Shown piece after piece: positions 61,502-64,000 of a stretch of DNA of 64,000 bases; the first letter of the stretch is position 1; each line of letters begins with the position of its first letter. Position numbers and translations under genes: made by a program. Source of the DNA: SIRX01 sp965214475 (GTDB lineage Bacteria > Actinomycetota > Rubrobacteria > Rubrobacterales > Rubrobacteraceae); NCBI GenBank assembly GCA_965214475.1, contig OZ243953.1:248001-312000 (forward strand). The letters run 5' to 3'. Under the pieces are notes generated by a model that saw only the letters and a list, made by a program, of their open reading frames with translations, had not been told where the DNA came from and searched no databases.

Positions 61502-62566
61502 GTGAAGAGCCAGGCTTCTTTTGGTGCCAATTTGATGCCAACGCGGAAAGTTTCACTGTTTGATATTGTGAAGAGTATGGAAGAGGAGCAGGTTGTTGAT
61601 ACCGCAGAGCCGAGGAAGGTGTCTGCAAAAGCATCCAAATGGAAGCGGTTTTGGAAATCGACTAGGTTCGGAGAGAAAACAGGCTGGGAATGGCTTGAAT
61701 TGCTAATCGTTCCAGCCGTGCTACTTGTAGAAGGGTTTTGGCTTTCCGCGAGTCAAGAAGAACGAGCAATGCAGGCAGAGAGCCGACGCGCAGCAGCCGA
61801 GGCGGATCAGGCGCTACAGCGTACTCAGGATGAAGCCTTGCAAGCGTACCTGGACCAGATAGGTGAGCTTATGCTTAACCGGAACCTGCTTGAGGCTGGT
61901 GAAGAGGATGCTGTTCTTACCTTGGGAAGGGCACGCACCGCAACTGTAATGACGAGATTAAATGATGAAGAGAATATAAGTATAGTCCGCTTTCTAACCG
62001 ATGCGGGTCTAACTGGTGCTGGTGACTCTTCCGTCAGCGTCCTTCGGGAAATTGATTTGCCCAAAACTGACCTCCAGAATGTATATTTCTCTGAGGCGGA
62101 TCTTACTGGCGCGAATCTTGTAGGGATAAACGCACGCGGTGCGGTTTTCGACTTTGCGAACCTTAAAGAGAGTGTCCTGACGGACGCTGACCTTACCTAC
62201 GCTACGATGATCGAGACCAATCTTTACGGCATCATTCTACAAGAAGCAACTCTCAAACAAGCTATATTGAAAGACGCCAATCTCAGTGGTGTTCGTCTGA
62301 ACGGGACGAATCTTAGTCAAGCCGACTTGAGAGGTTTGAATCTTAGTGGTGCCTATTTGAGTAGCGTTGGCGATCAATTAGAAGGCGCGAATCTCGGAGG
62401 AGCTAACTTGACTGGCGCAGACCTTAGCGGGGCCGACTTGATCGATGCTAATCTGACAAATGCCAATCTGGCAAACGCTAACCTGACAGATGTGGCTAGC
62501 ATTAGTAACGAGCAGTTGAGACAGCAAGCTGAATCACTAAAGGGAGCAACTCTACCTGAAGGCTAA
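61502..62566 (+). CDS. Pentapeptide-repeat membrane protein
   Basis: A 354-residue protein. Residues 70-85 form a membrane helix (LLIVPAVLLVEGFWLSASQ), followed by a coiled-coil stretch (ESRRAAAEADQALQRTQDEA). From about residue 195, pentapeptide repeats A(D/N)Lxx dominate (EADLTGANLVGINARGAVFD, SQADLRGLNLSGAYLSSVGD, GANLTGADLSGADLIDANLT). The repeats make a right-handed beta helix; function unknown. GTG start. Confidence 0.83.
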   Translation: MKSQASFGANLMPTRKVSLFDIVKSMEEEQVVDTAEPRKVSAKASKWKRFWKSTRFGEKTGWEWLELLIVPAVLLVEGFWLSASQEERAMQAESRRAAAEADQALQRTQDEALQAYLDQIGELMLNRNLLEAGEEDAVLTLGRARTATVMTRLNDEENISIVRFLTDAGLTGAGDSSVSVLREIDLPKTDLQNVYFSEADLTGANLVGINARGAVFDFANLKESVLTDADLTYATMIETNLYGIILQEATLKQAILKDANLSGVRLNGTNLSQADLRGLNLSGAYLSSVGDQLEGANLGGANLTGADLSGADLIDANLTNANLANANLTDVASISNEQLRQQAESLKGATLPEG

Positions 62567-62618
62567 AGCACGCTTTACAGGGCGAAGTCCTCGTACAGAG
62601 GCCTGGATCGGAGCTTCC

Positions 62619-62939
62619 TTAGCGGGCAATGATTCTGGGGTCCAGATCCAGGGGCTCCGGCTCGGATACCTCGATGCTCGCGAAGTCCGGGTGGGCTGGA
62701 TTGATGAGATAGTTGTGCTGACCCCTCACCGTGACGCTAGAAATCTTCAGGATCAGCGACCGGCCTTTCGAAAGCCACGCATCCACGATCTCCTTCAGAA
62801 ACGGTAGAGCGGGATAGGCTCGCCAACCGTCCGGCAGGGAAGAAGGCGACAGAACCTCGATAGTGGCCTCCTTCAGGGTTGCGGAGACGACCACGAAAGC
62901 GTCCAGAACTGTGGGGTCTTCTACGTGCACCAGTTGCTC
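62619..62939 (-). pseudogene. RES-domain protein, 5' truncated
   Basis: The C-terminal about 105 residues of a RES-family protein: LVHVEDPTVLDAFVVVSATL, LPDGWRAYPALPFLKEIVDA, QHNYLINPAHPDFASIEVSE. The catalytic R-E half is missing. Upstream in the same frame a stop appears at 62949-62951, and the break abuts the truncated hydrolase on the other strand. Confidence 0.7.
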
Positions 62940-62940
62940 C

Positions 62941-63111
62941 GTCGCCGCTTACGAGCGGGCGTTGGAACCCAAAGAAATCGTGATAACCGGCGGAGCTCAC
63001 TTCGACGCCTACACTGAACCCGGGCTTTCGGAGACTGCGATACCGGGGGTACAGTGGTTCGAACAGCATCTGCTGGGCCGCCAGTACGTGAAGGTCGAAA
63101 CCACCGGCTGA
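62941..63111 (+). pseudogene. Alpha/beta hydrolase, C-terminal fragment
   Basis: YERALEPKEIVITGGAHFDA then YTEPGLSETAIPGVQWFEQH is the end of a dienelactone-hydrolase-like protein, including the catalytic His (GAHFDAY). The nucleophile Ser and the rest are absent, and no start codon with a ribosome site precedes it. Confidence 0.65.
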
Positions 63112-63220
63112 GATACGGAACAAAAAATTTGGTGCGAACGCTATAGCCTTTCTCGTTATCGTCCGATAACATGCCTGGTAAGTCAACGCATCGAAGAACT
63201 TGGTTGAGGGGGGAAGTAGA

Positions 63221-63820
63221 GTGCGACACATTGTGGTTGTTTTGTTGGCGGTGGTTATTGCTGCAGGCTTATCTTTGCAGGCCGAGACGGAGGCGTTTGC
63301 CGGGGCGAGCAAAGTTCGCAAGGCGGACCAGATCCTGGGTAAACCACTCCACAGCCAGGCGACGGTGAAACGCTATGCCCGTTCGGCGGGGTGCACCCGA
63401 TACATCAAGCGGACCATCCCGATCTACTACGAGATGTCCCGCAAGCGGAATATAGCGCCGGATGTGCTCGTGGCGCAGGCTATTCTCGAAACCGGATGTG
63501 GACGCTACGGTGGCGATTCGAAGCCCTGGAACATGGCCGGCATCAAAAAGGGCGGCATCGTGGGTGACCGACCCAGGGACTTCGAGCGTCCCCGCACTGC
63601 CCGTCAGGGTGTGAGGATGCACATAAACCACATGGCGGCCTACACGGGCAAAAGACCAATTGGTAAGCCGCACGACCGATTTCACGACGCGCGCGCCGCC
63701 CAGAAGAGCCGCGGGTGGTGGGTACGGAGGATAAGCCATCTAGGAGACGGGGTCTGGGCCACGGATTCCAGATACTCTGGCAAGATCCGCCGCATCCTCA
63801 ATGACATGGGGAGATCCTAG
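63221..63820 (+). CDS. Secreted glucosaminidase-domain (peptidoglycan hydrolase) protein
   Basis: A 199-residue exported protein. Signal peptide: VRHIVVVLLAVVIAAGLSLQ, cleavage near AETEAFAGA. Glucosaminidase core: RNIAPDVLVAQAILETGCGR with catalytic Glu, then YGGDSKPWNMAGIKKGG and later DGVWATDSRYSGKIRRIL. GTG at 63221 is taken since GAGGGGGGA precedes it; a TTG at 63200 opens the same frame. Likely a cell-wall autolysin. Confidence 0.82.
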   Translation: MRHIVVVLLAVVIAAGLSLQAETEAFAGASKVRKADQILGKPLHSQATVKRYARSAGCTRYIKRTIPIYYEMSRKRNIAPDVLVAQAILETGCGRYGGDSKPWNMAGIKKGGIVGDRPRDFERPRTARQGVRMHINHMAAYTGKRPIGKPHDRFHDARAAQKSRGWWVRRISHLGDGVWATDSRYSGKIRRILNDMGRS

Positions 63821-63883
63821 CCCGTATCTGGGCGAATGGTTCGAATATATGACTCACTTCGTAGCTATAAGGGAGAAATCTAG

Positions 63884-64000
63884 ATGTCCCTCTATGCCTT
63901 AAACTTGTTCGATCTGGCGGATAATGACTCGTATTTTCAGTATTCGCGCCGTTCTCCGGCTGCGGTGGCCAAATACGAGGGTGAAGTAGTAGCACTTGGT
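63884..64000 (+). CDS. DUF1330-like protein, N-terminal part
   Basis: Cut by the window end; the first 39 residues are MSLYALNLFDLADNDSYFQY then SRRSPAAVAKYEGEVVALG, matching the opening of DUF1330 proteins (small ferredoxin-like fold). ATG after AAGGGAG. Confidence 0.65.
   Translation, partial: MSLYALNLFDLADNDSYFQYSRRSPAAVAKYEGEVVALG

Overview
The window looks like chromosomal DNA of a Gram-positive, high-GC actinomycete. The gene content and order (archaeal-type topA - tmk - holB - PSP1, menA, a DPPR-synthase-like UbiA protein, an SDIMO alkane/ketone monooxygenase locus with its own chaperonin) most resemble the genus Rubrobacter. That assignment is inference from gene content; no 16S gene is present.

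Layout. 1-10.4 kb is core genome: the tatC tail, menA, two membrane proteins, an archaeal-type topoisomerase I, tmk, holB, a PSP1-domain protein that seems to start at an ATC codon, and a P1 peptidase. 10.5-29.6 kb is a propane/acetone-type soluble diiron monooxygenase locus in the mimABCD order, with two operons diverging from a point near 15.6 kb. The left operon (IclR, ferredoxin, ADH, E1 2-oxoacid dehydrogenase, ALDH) and the first two genes of the right operon (hydroxylase alpha, reductase) are broken. The shared promoter region and the 5' ends of both iclR and mimA are missing, the ADH is an internal-deletion remnant, the E1 gene has one stop and two frameshifts, and ALDH and reductase each carry one in-frame stop. 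The rest of the right operon is open: hydroxylase beta, coupling protein, amidohydrolase, Fe-S maturation factor, ADH, GroES/GroEL, glycerol-dehydrogenase-like, SDR and glyoxalase. It fits a route from alkane/ketone through acetol and methylglyoxal.

29.7-61.45 kb is a 31.7-kb integrated element in tRNA-Thr(CGT). The tRNA is intact at the left end, and its 3' 43 nt plus 3 bp recur exactly at the right end. Inside are a tyrosine integrase, an Xis/LexA divergent switch over a palindrome, a primase and P-loop ATPase separated by one in-frame amber codon, several toxin-antitoxin modules (HicB-like/VapC, RES/Xre-like, a second VapC, an AbiEi orphan, DUF433-like/DUF5615), a SLOG protein, a YdjM-nuclease fusion, and a defence block: HEPN (LA2681 type), a long type III restriction-modification pair, XRE/ImmA, DUF2188, and a CHAT protease paired with an animal-type heme peroxidase. 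No relaxase or conjugation gene was recognised. A separate 4.86-kb transposon (DDE transposase, MFS exporter, LysR regulator and two small genes) sits inside the element between 17-bp inverted repeats and an unusually long 22-bp target duplication.

61.5-64 kb returns to chromosome: a pentapeptide-repeat membrane protein, a head-to-head pair of truncated genes (RES domain, alpha/beta hydrolase), a secreted glucosaminidase and the start of a DUF1330 gene. In-frame or head-to-head deletion scars occur in at least four places, both inside and outside the element.
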